The position numbers were made by a program, and so were the translations under genes. Shown here in pieces: positions 1-9,042 of a stretch of 64,000 nt of DNA. Under the pieces are notes generated by a model, which worked only from the letters and a program-made list of their open reading frames with translations, had not been told where the DNA came from and did no database searches. Source of the stretch: Leptolinea sp964420995 (lineage in GTDB: Bacteria; Chloroflexota; Anaerolineae; Anaerolineales; Anaerolineaceae); NCBI GenBank assembly GCA_964420995.1, contig CAYQUX010000009.1:79135-143134 (forward strand), read 5' to 3'. Within the stretch, counting starts at the first letter, position 1; the number at the start of each line of letters is the position of its first letter.

Positions 1-780
1 AGGAGTCAGGAAAACAACACCACCAGCCGGCGTAGCCGCGATGGAGCTACTCTGGTTGACTTTACTTGTGTAGGTCATTACCCCGCCGATCATGGCCACA
101 GGATCAACCACCAGACCGGGTTGAAGGTTGCGGTTTACGCCCATATTCTGAAAATAGGGGGGAACGTACTGGGGCTCATTGCCGGGTGTGCCGACAATGA
201 ACTCGGCGTTGCGGTTGATGTTGCCTTTTACTTCAACTGCTTCACCATAGACGATGGCATCCTGGCCGGTTTCACCTTCCAATATGGCCTGGTACACACC
301 CGCGCGGATATCTCTGCCGGTCCTGGAGCCGGCGGATTGTGTGAAACTGTATCCGGCATAGTACTGGTTGCGTTCAATCTCTGACTGCGGGCCGTTGGTC
401 AAAACCATACTGGCGGCCAGCACACTGCCGGTGACTTTGCCATTGATTGTGATATTCTGGGCACCTGAAAATATGTTGCCATCAATCACCGCGTTCTCGG
501 TGAGCAGTACTGACTGTCCCGCAACTATCAGATCACCATTGACAGGACCGTTGATGGTAATTGTGTTGCCAAAAGCCATGAGCAGGCCGTTGACCGTTCC
601 ATCCATTCTAATTGTATCGGCGGTCAATAGAAGGTCGTCATTCACTGTCTCGTCCGCCTTGACTTCGCCGGAGGTATTGATCTCGGCGGCGTAGACAGGT
701 GGCACAAAAGCAAAAAAGCCCATGGTGATCACCAGAACCCCGGCGAGCACCCGCCAGATCGTTTGATTGTTTTTCTTCAT
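1..780 (-). CDS. Exported bactofilin-like polymer-forming protein (3' end beyond window)
   Basis: The frame opens with ATG at 780 behind an AGAAGGAAGAG ribosome site and stays open for 260 codons to the left edge, so the C-terminus is missing. Residues 1-33 form a signal peptide (MKKNN start, hydrophobic core, cleavage likely after VYA). Residues about 35-130 are short repeats with glycine-asparagine turns and alternating hydrophobic residues (TVNGLLMAF, PVNGDLIVA, VIDGNIFSG, KVTGSVLAA), the pattern of the bactofilin / polymer-forming beta-helix family. Classical bactofilins are cytoplasmic scaffolds; an exported form suggests a wall- or surface-associated polymer, which is inference. It lies downstream of, and in the same direction as, the peptidase operon but behind a 203-nt gap. 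Some exported Chloroflexota relatives carry C-terminal membrane segments, which cannot be checked here. Confidence 0.72.
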   Translation of the reverse strand, partial: MKKNNQTIWRVLAGVLVITMGFFAFVPPVYAAEINTSGEVKADETVNDDLLLTADTIRMDGTVNGLLMAFGNTITINGPVNGDLIVAGQSVLLTENAVIDGNIFSGAQNITINGKVTGSVLAASMVLTNGPQSEIERNQYYAGYSFTQSAGSRTGRDIRAGVYQAILEGETGQDAIVYGEAVEVKGNINRNAEFIVGTPGNEPQYVPPYFQNMGVNRNLQPGLVVDPVAMIGGVMTYTSKVNQSSSIAATPAGGVVFLTP

Positions 781-839
781 CTCTTCCTTCTTTCGGTTGA
801 TCGGGTATTTCGATTAAATGGCTGATTAATTGGAAAATT

Positions 840-865
840 CACATATCAATATACGCCAATATGTG
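840..865. promoter_or_regulatory. Inverted repeat upstream of the bactofilin-like gene
   Basis: The 203-nt gap between the bactofilin-like gene and the small membrane protein contains a 7-bp inverted repeat, CACATAT and ATATGTG, separated by 12 nt. It lies 60-85 nt upstream of the ATG at 780, where an operator would be expected. No convincing -35/-10 pair was found with it, so its role is only suggested by position. Confidence 0.25.
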
Positions 866-983
866 TCTTTAGTTGCATTAAGATTTACTCCATAGCAAAA
901 AACAGTCCATCCATTTGATAGGACACGCTTAAAAGCTCATTGGTCATTACCCGGTGGATCGGGATGTGTGAAGAAAAATGCGG

Positions 984-1298
984 CTAACGTCTGCCGACTA
1001 CCAGCAATGTGCTCCCCAGTACCAGAACAACCAGGACAGTGCCCCCAAGAACAATCCCCAGAGTCTGGTCGCGGTTTTCGTCAAATTCAACCTGGATGGC
1101 GGTGGCTTTCGCGGCCAATTCTGTCGGGTTGGGCGGAGCGACCTGTCCGTTAATGGGAGGGGGAGGTGTTTCGTTACTTTCAAATGGATTGGGCTGGTTA
1201 TAAATCCACCAGCAGGTCAACATAAACAGAATGACCAGTACGGCCTGAGCGACCAGCTGCTTGTCAATTTTTTTGGGAAATTGGAATTTTTGTGCCAT
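984..1298 (-). CDS. Small two-segment membrane protein of unknown function
   Basis: A 104-residue protein I do not recognise. It has a basic N-terminus (residues 1-13), a first membrane segment at about 16-33, a Pro-rich polar loop at 35-65, a short helix at 60-78, and a second membrane segment at about 80-101 ending in GRR. The topology fits a hairpin with both ends on the cytoplasmic side. The ATG lies 15 nt after the stop of the solute-binding lipoprotein gene, so it is probably the last gene of the operon that starts near 6220. No catalytic motif is visible. It may be an accessory or anchor for the upstream lipoprotein, but that is a guess from position only. Confidence 0.6.
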   Translation of the reverse strand: MAQKFQFPKKIDKQLVAQAVLVILFMLTCWWIYNQPNPFESNETPPPPINGQVAPPNPTELAAKATAIQVEFDENRDQTLGIVLGGTVLVVLVLGSTLLVVGRR

Positions 1299-1313
1299 GT
1301 GTTTATCCCGGGG

Positions 1314-2600
1314 TTATTTTGCGGCGGGCGCGGCCAGTCGTTCCTGGGCTGTTTTCGCTGCCCGTGCCGGGTCGCTCTGTTTTTTCAAGATCAAAACCGT
1401 GGCTTCCTGCACAGCCGGGCCGAGACTGGCCATGATCTCGCTGGGCGGTCGAAGTTGCGATGCCAGTGCCACCTGGTTTAATTGGGCGCGTAACGGGGTG
1501 TCTGGCCAGGCCGCCAGCGCGGATGGCCGCGGCGGCAGGGAGTTATTGGCCAGATTCCACTGTGACAGGAACTCACTGCGGGTTAGATATTCGGCCAGCT
1601 TGACGCTTATTGGACGGCGCTCCGGGTTTGTGTCGGCCAGAACCCAGACTGTGCCGCTGGCATAGGTGGCGCTGCCCGAATCCAATGAGGGAATGGGGTA
1701 AATATTGGAATCTGCCGGCATGCCAGCCAGGAAATTGGATAACCAGGTGATTACCCAGCCGCCCTGCTGATTGTTGTACAAATCCAGAACCTGGCGGTCG
1801 GTTTGATAGTTGATCAACCAGTTGGGGAAAATGTTCTTTTCAGCCCCGTCAGCCAGAAGCGTGAGTGTCTTTTGTAACTCCGTTATTTGTATCAGCGGGA
1901 GTTGCTGGGAGTCTTGTGTACTTCCTCCGGTTGAGCGGTAAAGGGCAAGCGGTACGGCGGCCAGTGGATCGGCGGCGGCAAACAGAACCGTTGAACCCGC
2001 TTTCATCACATCATCCCAGGTGGGAGTCTGCGCGGGGGTGCGATTGCTCCTGCTGACCAGAACTAGCGAATCACCCGATAGCGGCATGCCAAAATAACTG
2101 TTCTGAACGGTAGCCAGTTCTTTGGCATACGGGAACCAGTCGGTTTCATCCAATGTGGTGGTTAACTCGTTATATGGGAAGATAATTCCTTTTTTGGCGA
2201 TCTCTTCCATCTGGCTGCGATTTAAAAGTGCGATGGACGGCATGGCGTCTGGAGCAGCAGCGGCGGTAAGCGCCAGTGATTCAAGCAGACTGGCGGGTCC
2301 GCTGTCGGCTTTGACGCGGATCTCCACGGTCACCCCGGGGTTTAGATCGGAGAATTCCTTAACCGTTTTTTCCAGCAATAAGGCAGCGGCTGTCTTTTTT
2401 GCCGGGTCAAATTCTGCCGGAACCCAGATGGACAGGCGGTTCAGATCATTGGATGCTGGCGCCGGGGTGGGTGTGGGGCTGACCGGGCTGGGACTGGGCG
2501 TGACAGCCTGCGCCGGGGGTTCCGGCGTGTTGACATCGGCTGGAACCAGACCGCAGCCGGCTAAGAGAATGACAACCAGAATTGACAGAAGATTCCGCAT
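1314..2600 (-). CDS. Extracellular solute-binding lipoprotein (ABC family 1 type)
   Basis: A 428-residue exported lipoprotein. The N-terminus is a lipoprotein signal with lipobox LLAGC (Cys16), followed by a Pro/Thr/Ser-rich tether to about residue 52. The rest has the features of family 1 ABC binding proteins: a beta-strand start with IWVPAEF, a helix carrying LLEKTVKEFSDLNPGVTVEI, and the later segment YFGMPLSGDSLVLVSR typical of the hinge region. Such proteins bind sugars or peptides outside the membrane and deliver them to an ABC permease. No permease or ATPase gene accompanies it, so it is an orphan here. Its ATG abuts the stop codon of the first M42 peptidase gene (TAAATG), and it may bind products or substrates linked to the peptidases; this is inference. 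Confidence 0.75.
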   Translation of the reverse strand: MRNLLSILVVILLAGCGLVPADVNTPEPPAQAVTPSPSPVSPTPTPAPASNDLNRLSIWVPAEFDPAKKTAAALLLEKTVKEFSDLNPGVTVEIRVKADSGPASLLESLALTAAAAPDAMPSIALLNRSQMEEIAKKGIIFPYNELTTTLDETDWFPYAKELATVQNSYFGMPLSGDSLVLVSRSNRTPAQTPTWDDVMKAGSTVLFAAADPLAAVPLALYRSTGGSTQDSQQLPLIQITELQKTLTLLADGAEKNIFPNWLINYQTDRQVLDLYNNQQGGWVITWLSNFLAGMPADSNIYPIPSLDSGSATYASGTVWVLADTNPERRPISVKLAEYLTRSEFLSQWNLANNSLPPRPSALAAWPDTPLRAQLNQVALASQLRPPSEIMASLGPAVQEATVLILKKQSDPARAAKTAQERLAAPAAK

Positions 2601-3596
2601 TTACAGGTTTATCGACTCATGGAGAAAAGACAGGATCAACCGCACGGCATTGGTCACATCATCCATATCGACCATTTCAGACGGGGAATGGACATACCGG
2701 CAGGGGATGGAAATGCACCCGGCAGGAACACCGGCGCGGGTTAACTGGATGGCTTTGGCATCCGTTGTGCCGCCTTCGAGCACTTCCAATTGATAGGGAA
2801 TTTTATCCTTTTCGGCGCACGAGATTAATTGCTGCACCAGCCGTGGATCGGCCAGCATGCCGCCGTCGCGCACTTTGATGGCGGGGCCTTTTCCCAGGCC
2901 GACAGCCATCTTGATGGAGCGGGGGGTATCACCGGTCAGGGTTACATCAATGGATAGACCGATTTCGGGGTCCACTCCGTATGCCGATGTCGTGGCGCCG
3001 CGCAGCCCTACTTCCTCCTGGGTGCTGAAGACGAAATACAGTTCGTGCGGTGAGTTCTTCAACTGACGCATGACTTCGATCTGTACGGCAACACCGATGC
3101 GGTCGTCCATGGCTTTGGATACCATGCGTTTCCCCAGGTCGACAAACGGACGGTCAAATACCGCCAGATCACCAACGCGGATGGGGCATTCCTTCCCCGA
3201 GCGAAAACCGCCATCGATGTACAGTTGGTCAAACGACGGTACCTGTCCTGGGTTTTCCAATTTTTCCAGATAAATCACACCAGATTGGCCGCTGAGGAAT
3301 TTCACCCGGCCGCCTACGCAATTGGCCGCACGCACGCCGCCTATGGTGGTAAACCGCAAAAAGCCATTATCGTCAATGTGGGTCACGATAATGCCAATCT
3401 CGTCCATGTGCGCGGATAAGAGCACGCGTGACCCGCCGGCTTTTTTCTCGCCGACGCGGGCGATCACATTGCCCATCGAATCAATTTTTATATCTTTGCT
3501 GTATTGCGAAATCTGGCGCATCACCAGCTCACGGACTTGATTTTCATAGCCCGATGGTCCGGATGTCTCTACCAGTTGTTGGATCAGTTCTTTCAT
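2601..3596 (-). CDS. M42 family metallo-aminopeptidase, copy 1
   Basis: A 331-residue member of peptidase family M42 (TET/FrvX/glutamyl aminopeptidase group), dinuclear zinc or cobalt exopeptidases that form large dodecameric shells and degrade peptides in the cytoplasm. The key positions are all visible: SAHMDEIG (His63, Asp65), MDDRIG (Asp164/165), STQEEVGLRG with the catalytic Glu pair at 194-195, IDVT (Asp217), and a His near residue 308 in RYVHSPSEM. There is no signal peptide. It is the last of three tandem M42 genes and is directly followed by the solute-binding lipoprotein gene with no spacer. Exact substrate preference cannot be read from sequence. Confidence 0.93.
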   Translation of the reverse strand: MKELIQQLVETSGPSGYENQVRELVMRQISQYSKDIKIDSMGNVIARVGEKKAGGSRVLLSAHMDEIGIIVTHIDDNGFLRFTTIGGVRAANCVGGRVKFLSGQSGVIYLEKLENPGQVPSFDQLYIDGGFRSGKECPIRVGDLAVFDRPFVDLGKRMVSKAMDDRIGVAVQIEVMRQLKNSPHELYFVFSTQEEVGLRGATTSAYGVDPEIGLSIDVTLTGDTPRSIKMAVGLGKGPAIKVRDGGMLADPRLVQQLISCAEKDKIPYQLEVLEGGTTDAKAIQLTRAGVPAGCISIPCRYVHSPSEMVDMDDVTNAVRLILSFLHESINL

Positions 3597-3625
3597 GCCA
3601 GTCTCCCGGGAAAATTCTACTAAGG

Positions 3626-4699
3626 TCAGCGCGGTTCAGAAAACATCTTTTTTGATAGGCGCGGCAACAGTTCATTCAACAGCCGCATCATGTTTGCGAT
3701 GTCTTCCTGCCACGCGATGGAACAGGTGGTATGCGCGAATCGGATGGGTACCGAGATGGAAATGCTCGGTATGCCTTCACGTTGTTTGTGAATGGAACCC
3801 GCGTCCGTGCCGCCGCCGCCGGGTTGGCGGATCTGGTAGCGGATACCGGCGTGCGCCGCAGTTTCCTGAACCAGTCTGACCAGCCGTGGGTCAGAAAGCG
3901 TATACCCGTCCGCGATGTAGATGGCTGGGCCAAAACCCAGGCGGGTGTTGTACCCGATGTTTTCTTCATCATTCCACACCGGCAGATCGTTGGCGGGGGT
4001 GGCGTCAATGGCGATGGCCGCGTCAGGGTTTAGCGCGTAAGCCGCCACGCGAGCGCCGCGCAAACCGAGCTCTTCCTGCGTGGTAAAAACGGCGCATACA
4101 TTAATATCTTCCGTAGGTTTGGCCAGCAGGGTTAAAAGAATGGCCACACCCAATCGGTCATCCAGCGCTTTTCCACTGAAACTGAAACCGTTGTTGTGGA
4201 ATTCCGTGGCAAACGCCGCGCGGTCGCCAGGTTTGACTTTTCCCGCGCCACCGGGGCCCAGGTCAATTCGCAGATTCTCAAGAGTGATCGGGTTCTTGCG
4301 CTCATCCGGATCAGTCAGGTGAATGGGTTTCGCGCCGATGATGGCCGGCAGGCGTTGTTTGCCCACCCATACCGTTTTCCCGGGAAGAATGCGCGCGTCT
4401 ATTCCGCCGACGATGGCAAATTTATACAGGCCGCCGTCTTCTTCTTCAACAATCATCAGGCCAACTTCATCCATATGGGCAGCCAACATAACGCGCGGAG
4501 CATCGGGTTTACCGCAGGCATGTTCCACAATGACGTTACCCAGCGCGTCCACCCGGTAGGGAAGTTTCAATAAATCCAGTTGCTCTTTGACGATCAGGCG
4601 TACGCCGCCTTCCGCGCCGGAAACACCCGACGCGTTGGATAATTTTTCAACCAGGTCTGTGAACGTTTGTGAAAGATGGGAGGTGTTATTTTCGGTCAT
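3626..4699 (-). CDS. M42 family metallo-aminopeptidase, copy 2
   Basis: A 357-residue M42 peptidase. I chose the ATG at 4699 because GGAGG lies 6 nt before it and the preceding gene stops just upstream; an in-frame start at 4750 would lie inside that gene. Metal and catalytic motifs are intact: AAHMDEVG (His75, Asp77), ALDDRLGVAI, TTQEELGLRGA, AIDATPA and RFAHTTCS near the end. A glycine-rich stretch with GGGGTDAG lies in the substrate-side region. It diverges clearly from its two neighbours, so the triplication is old or the copies have different specificities. The stop of copy 3 is separated from this ATG by a single base, implying translational coupling. Confidence 0.92.
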   Translation of the reverse strand: MTENNTSHLSQTFTDLVEKLSNASGVSGAEGGVRLIVKEQLDLLKLPYRVDALGNVIVEHACGKPDAPRVMLAAHMDEVGLMIVEEEDGGLYKFAIVGGIDARILPGKTVWVGKQRLPAIIGAKPIHLTDPDERKNPITLENLRIDLGPGGAGKVKPGDRAAFATEFHNNGFSFSGKALDDRLGVAILLTLLAKPTEDINVCAVFTTQEELGLRGARVAAYALNPDAAIAIDATPANDLPVWNDEENIGYNTRLGFGPAIYIADGYTLSDPRLVRLVQETAAHAGIRYQIRQPGGGGTDAGSIHKQREGIPSISISVPIRFAHTTCSIAWQEDIANMMRLLNELLPRLSKKMFSEPR

Positions 4700-4700
4700 G

Positions 4701-5759
4701 TCAGTCCTCCCAACGGATGGATTGCGTGAAATCAGGTTCAAAGCTGGCAACAGCCTGAGCCAGAATATGCCCAGCCCGCTGGATATCCTTCATAGAGACA
4801 AGCTCAACCGGAGTATGCATATAACGAAGCGGGATACTGATATACAGGGAGGGCAACCCCTCGCCGGCCATCTGCAGACCCATGGCGTCCGTTCCGGATT
4901 GCGACGGGGAAACTTCCGTCTGGAAGGGGATGTCCAATCGTTCCGCGACCTTTTTGAACGCCTCGAAGACAGCCGGATGGGTGTTCGGTCCCCATCCCAG
5001 CGTGATACCTTTGCCAAACGGTACGGTGCGGTATTCGTTAGCGCCGGGCCCTTTGGCGAAAGTTACATCGATGGCCACAGCAATATCCGGTTGTGCGTCT
5101 TCCGGGGCGGTGAACGCGCCTGCCAGAGTCTCTTCCTCTTGCACGGTGGCTACTGCCCAGACATCCCAGGAATGCCGGATGCTGGATAATTCCTGCAGGC
5201 AGACGCTCAAGGCGGCCACCGAGGCTCGGTTATCCAGCGTGTGCCCGGCCAGGGTATTATCCGTCAATTCGAGAGGAAGCTGGCCGAAGGAAATCGGGTC
5301 GCCCGGACGTACCAGGCTGGCGGTTTCATCCGCTGAAAGTCCCACGTCAATGAAGAGATACTCCATGGGGACGGTCTTTTTGCCGAGCGAACCGGGCAGA
5401 AGTCGGTCGGCTGGTTGACCAATGATTCCGGGCAGGTCACGCCGTCCGTGCACTATAACTTTCTGTCCGGGAAGAATACGCGGATCGATTCCACCGATCT
5501 CGGTGAAGCGGATGAAGCCTTCCTGCACCATGGTGGCCATCAGGCCGATGGCGTCCATATGGGCGGCCAGCAGGATTCGCGGCCGGGGATCAGCTCCAAT
5601 CCCATGGCGGATGCCATACAGGCTGCCCAGCCGACTGGTGCGCAGCTCATCCACCCACGGACCCCACTCATCCGCGACGGCCAGACGCACCGGATCTTCA
5701 TATCCTGATAAACCGGGCAATGTCAATAATTTTTTTAGAAAAGGAAGTGGATCGTACAT
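4701..5759 (-). CDS. M42 family metallo-aminopeptidase, copy 3
   Basis: A 352-residue M42 peptidase, first of the three in transcription order. Visible sites are AAHMDAIG (His67, Asp69), LDNRASVAAL for the bridging Asp, TVQEEETLAGA for the catalytic Glu pair, AIDVTFAKGPG, and YMHTPVELV for the last His ligand. It departs from the family consensus in two places: AHMDEIG has Ala instead of Glu, and QEEVGLRGA is QEEETLAGA. The metal-binding residues remain, so it is probably still an active peptidase with altered specificity. It begins 5 nt after the stop of the Pro/Thr-rich membrane protein gene. M42 enzymes are known to form mixed-subunit shells in some archaea; whether these three do so is inference. 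Confidence 0.9.
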   Translation of the reverse strand: MYDPLPFLKKLLTLPGLSGYEDPVRLAVADEWGPWVDELRTSRLGSLYGIRHGIGADPRPRILLAAHMDAIGLMATMVQEGFIRFTEIGGIDPRILPGQKVIVHGRRDLPGIIGQPADRLLPGSLGKKTVPMEYLFIDVGLSADETASLVRPGDPISFGQLPLELTDNTLAGHTLDNRASVAALSVCLQELSSIRHSWDVWAVATVQEEETLAGAFTAPEDAQPDIAVAIDVTFAKGPGANEYRTVPFGKGITLGWGPNTHPAVFEAFKKVAERLDIPFQTEVSPSQSGTDAMGLQMAGEGLPSLYISIPLRYMHTPVELVSMKDIQRAGHILAQAVASFEPDFTQSIRWED

Positions 5760-5764
5760 AATCC

Positions 5765-6220
5765 TCAGGGTTCCAGAGTGGCTGTTTCTGTAGGAATCTC
5801 AAGTGTAACGGTGGGTGTAGGCGGTTCAAACGTGGCGGTTTCTGTTGGCGGCAGTGGAGAACTCGTGGGGGTAAATGTCGGGGGAACCTCGGTTGGCGGC
5901 GGGACCTCGGTAAACGTCTGGGTGATGGTTCGCGTGAACGTCATAAAGGGCGTGCGCGTGTTCGTTGGAATGATGGTATGGGTGGCGGTGTGCGTTATGG
6001 TGGGTGTAAAAGTAATGGGCGTGAATGTCAAAGACGGAGTCATTGTGAATGTACTGGTCGGCGTGGCGGTCGCCGTGGGTTGGGGGACGGTCAACTGGCT
6101 GATCCACAGGGTGGCCAGGCCTAGGCAGTAACAGGGGATTGTAGCGGCGACAATCAGGATCAGGATAACACGCGTCCTTTCCCGTCCACCCCGGCGGATC
6201 GAATCCAGTATTTGGTGCAT
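5765..6220 (-). CDS. Pro/Thr-rich single-pass membrane protein
   Basis: A protein of 151 residues with a short basic cytoplasmic N-terminus (SIRRGGRERTR), one membrane segment at about residues 17-40, and then roughly 105 residues made almost only of Thr, Pro, Ser and Glu in TPT/TET-type repeats, with no folded domain after it. Such tails extend through the envelope. I prefer the ATG at 6220 over the upstream GTG at 6280, because a -35/-10 pair lies between them and transcription should begin only a few bases before 6220; neither start has a clear Shine-Dalgarno site. It is the first gene of the M42 operon. Function unknown; it could be a surface-exposed anchor. Confidence 0.6.
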   Translation of the reverse strand: MHQILDSIRRGGRERTRVILILIVAATIPCYCLGLATLWISQLTVPQPTATATPTSTFTMTPSLTFTPITFTPTITHTATHTIIPTNTRTPFMTFTRTITQTFTEVPPPTEVPPTFTPTSSPLPPTETATFEPPTPTVTLEIPTETATLEP

Positions 6221-6230
6221 AGTGTATGTG

Positions 6231-6259
6231 ATGATATCACCAGGGTACAGGTGATGCAA
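6231..6259 (-). promoter_or_regulatory. Candidate promoter of the M42 peptidase operon
   Basis: On the minus strand TTGCAT (6259-6254) and TATCAT (6236-6231) are 17 nt apart. The spacer carries a 6-bp inverted repeat, ATCACC and GGTGAT, which could be a repressor site. The -10 element ends 10 nt before the ATG at 6220, so the 5' leader would be only a few bases long. Confidence 0.4.
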
Positions 6260-6312
6260 GTCCACCCGGTTAGAGGCCACGTGATCTGATTCAGGAGGCG
6301 TCGGTATGCTGA

Positions 6313-9042
6313 TCAGCGTGGGAAGTTATCCGGTGTGATCAACCCATCCTTTTGAACATATCCGCTGAGATCAAATTCAACCGAAGACTTACACGTTTGC
6401 TCTTTTTTGCCCTGGGATTCATCCAGAAGGTTATTAAGGCTGGTATACGTGATTGATATTTTGATATTTCCGGTTCCCTCGGGCATCCGCCAGTAAACAT
6501 CACCTGTGGGAGGATAGGTGCCGTTTTTATCCGCGTATTCCAGGCGGGTAAAATTATAAACCCCTTCCACCGTGCCGTAAATGTTTTCCAACCCACAGCC
6601 GCTGGTGGAAACCATAATACACACCACCAACAGAATGAACAAACCGACCCTGGCGCGGCGGTCTTTTTTCACAACCGGAAGGAGTGCCATGCCCGCGCAG
6701 GGGATGACCGCGAATCCCCAGGGTATGGGCGTGTCCTCACTCGCCGGGGAGGAGATATCAAGCGCGTATTGTTGACCGAGTAACAGGGCGGTCTTTTTGG
6801 GGATATTAATCGAATATGTCAGGTGGATACTGTCGCTTCCAGCTTCAGCCAGCGCCTTGATTTTTATTCCTTCCCACCCGGGTAGAGTCATATCCTGCTT
6901 CCACTCAAACCGCGTGGAGGTCTTTTTATTTCCATCCGCAATCCTGGAAAATTTCCCCATGGCGGAAAGCAGTGTGAGGAAATAGTCAAATTTTTGATTG
7001 GTTATCTGGGATGTGTTGGAACAGGTATGGCTCTGGTTTTTGATGCTCTTGATTTCGCCCATCCAGTCGCCGCTGAGGTCCACAAGTTCAAAAAAAGCCT
7101 CAAATTTGGATGGCTTGGATTTGGCAAAGGCCACAAAACGGGCAGAGTCGAAACCATATCCTGAATGGATCGGACCATAAATCACCTCGGCTAAACTGAC
7201 AGCTTCTTTCGCAGGCCCATTCCCTAATCGATAGAAATATGTCTGTCCGGGGGGGATGCGGACATAAAATGGCCGGCCGCTCATCTTAATTTCATCAGAA
7301 CCCTTTTTTTTAGTTCCACTAAAAACCCGGAGCGGTGCCACATTCCCGGCGGGTATGTCAATTTTATAAATAACTGAATCAGTCGATCTAATAATTACAT
7401 TATCATGCCCGGAAGTCTGAATCATCCCACCAGCAAGGGAATTTTCTAATCCTTGAATATAGTCACCATATGCCTCTCCGGTTTTTGTCTCATCCGGCAG
7501 TGTGATATTGACACTGCTATTCACCGGCTGCATACCTATATAGTATCGTGCGACATCATCCGCGAGATCCAGGTATTTCTTCTTAAAGGAATTGTCAAAA
7601 GGATATTGCGCATTATTAATGGAAACGAGAAACTTGGATTCACCAAACACGCAACCGGGTTGTCCTTCACATAACCCTACGAGGACATTTTGCGCGTGTA
7701 AATAACGGGCTTCTTCACCTTTTGGCCATTTAAATGGTTCAAGTTGAAACCCGGTTTGATGATTATTTTCTGTCCTACCGTATTTGATCAAATTTTGATT
7801 GATATATGATGCGTCCAATAGATAGGTCGCGTTTTCCGCGGCCATTTCCAACCACCAGCGTTCTTCTGTATTTATTGCACCAGTTATCATATTGTATGAT
7901 TTGGATTCCACCCAATGAAAAAGTTCGTGCGACATGGCATATTTATTTATATCTGAAGTCAGGTCTTTAATGACATCCGTTGGTATCTTAAGCTTGCCTG
8001 AAATGGTTTGAAACTCCGGGGCTTTTTTTCCACCAACAATTATTACCAATGGTTTATTCTGGGTGGGCAGAGCTCGATTAAACCCTTTTTTTTGATATGC
8101 GGTTAGAATTTGTTCGCAGACATTCATAAGATCCAAATAAGGATTTAGATTCAGGGGTTTGACATCAACATAAACATAAATTGATCCGGCTGTATTGTGG
8201 TAGCAATAACTACCAAATATTTTCCCACTACAATCAACGACTGATTTCGTTTGATCGGAAGGTGCGTGTAACCCACCGCCAGAAAACGCCATTCGAGATG
8301 GGTCGGTTGGGCTTTGGCTTTTCAATGGGTTGACAACAAAGAATTTTGTTGGTTTCTCTCCTGATAAAGTAGCCGCTGTTTCAGAGCCGCTATCCGGTGC
8401 ACTTACGTGAGGATTTACAATCAATTTTCCATCTACCGGTTTAATGGGCATGATGCCTATATATTTCTCATCCACGATCATGGCCAATCGGTCATCTTGA
8501 GACTTCGCGGGGAACTCAAGCACACCTTCTGGAGGTGATACTTTTTCCGGATCGGCTGACACGCCATAAGCCAAAGATTCAATCGAAAAATTTCCTTTAA
8601 GCGCGTTTTCCAGTTCTTTCCCGGGTTTGTTCGATATGAGATTTACCTGAGCGTTGGCTTCTTCATTTACAGGAACGACCCGCAACCCAACGCCTTCTTT
8701 ATCTTTATAAAGTTTTCCGTCAGAGTTGACCGCAACAGCCTGAACTTTGGAAAAAGTAAAAGAGCCTACGGTTTGTGCGCTATCGGAAGCGGCAACTTCC
8801 GTGTCTTCGGGTGCGTTCAACAGTGAAGAGACCAGGAAATAACCGCCGCCAACACCACCGACCAGCACAACGCACAGGGCGGCCAGCAGGAATACCCCGA
8901 TGAGGGCGGCTGATGGAGTCAGTCTCTTGCGTTTTGGCGGGTCGGTTTTTTGGGGAATTGGTAAACGGCTTTCGGGTTGAAGCGTGTTTGAAGAAACCGG
9001 TGCCTGATTATCCTGCGGTTTGTATACCTTTGATGGACTCAT
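6313..9042 (-). CDS. Large membrane-anchored protein with HEXXH metallopeptidase-like motif
   Basis: A 909-residue protein I cannot assign to a named family. A polar, Pro-rich cytoplasmic tail (1-40) precedes a membrane segment at about 46-75. The external part contains His-Glu-Leu-Phe-His at 372-376, a zincin-type HEXXH motif, followed by WWLEMAAEN with Glu399 and Glu403 that could supply the third zinc ligand as in gluzincins. Near residues 785-835 there is a hydrophobic hairpin (WGFAVIPCAGMALLPVV, a KKDRRAR loop, then VGLFILLVVC), and the last 75 residues form a small domain beginning GCGLENIYG. The inner half resembles a lipoprotein signal, so the gene may have arisen by fusion of two genes. 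The start at 9042 has GAGGGAAAG. Activity is inferred from the motif only. Confidence 0.7.
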   Translation of the reverse strand: MSPSKVYKPQDNQAPVSSNTLQPESRLPIPQKTDPPKRKRLTPSAALIGVFLLAALCVVLVGGVGGGYFLVSSLLNAPEDTEVAASDSAQTVGSFTFSKVQAVAVNSDGKLYKDKEGVGLRVVPVNEEANAQVNLISNKPGKELENALKGNFSIESLAYGVSADPEKVSPPEGVLEFPAKSQDDRLAMIVDEKYIGIMPIKPVDGKLIVNPHVSAPDSGSETAATLSGEKPTKFFVVNPLKSQSPTDPSRMAFSGGGLHAPSDQTKSVVDCSGKIFGSYCYHNTAGSIYVYVDVKPLNLNPYLDLMNVCEQILTAYQKKGFNRALPTQNKPLVIIVGGKKAPEFQTISGKLKIPTDVIKDLTSDINKYAMSHELFHWVESKSYNMITGAINTEERWWLEMAAENATYLLDASYINQNLIKYGRTENNHQTGFQLEPFKWPKGEEARYLHAQNVLVGLCEGQPGCVFGESKFLVSINNAQYPFDNSFKKKYLDLADDVARYYIGMQPVNSSVNITLPDETKTGEAYGDYIQGLENSLAGGMIQTSGHDNVIIRSTDSVIYKIDIPAGNVAPLRVFSGTKKKGSDEIKMSGRPFYVRIPPGQTYFYRLGNGPAKEAVSLAEVIYGPIHSGYGFDSARFVAFAKSKPSKFEAFFELVDLSGDWMGEIKSIKNQSHTCSNTSQITNQKFDYFLTLLSAMGKFSRIADGNKKTSTRFEWKQDMTLPGWEGIKIKALAEAGSDSIHLTYSINIPKKTALLLGQQYALDISSPASEDTPIPWGFAVIPCAGMALLPVVKKDRRARVGLFILLVVCIMVSTSGCGLENIYGTVEGVYNFTRLEYADKNGTYPPTGDVYWRMPEGTGNIKISITYTSLNNLLDESQGKKEQTCKSSVEFDLSGYVQKDGLITPDNFPR

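Noticed and set aside
1..694. Plus-strand frames at the left edge
   Set aside because: The minus strand gives a continuous bactofilin-like protein with signal peptide and ribosome site; the plus-strand frames are shadows.
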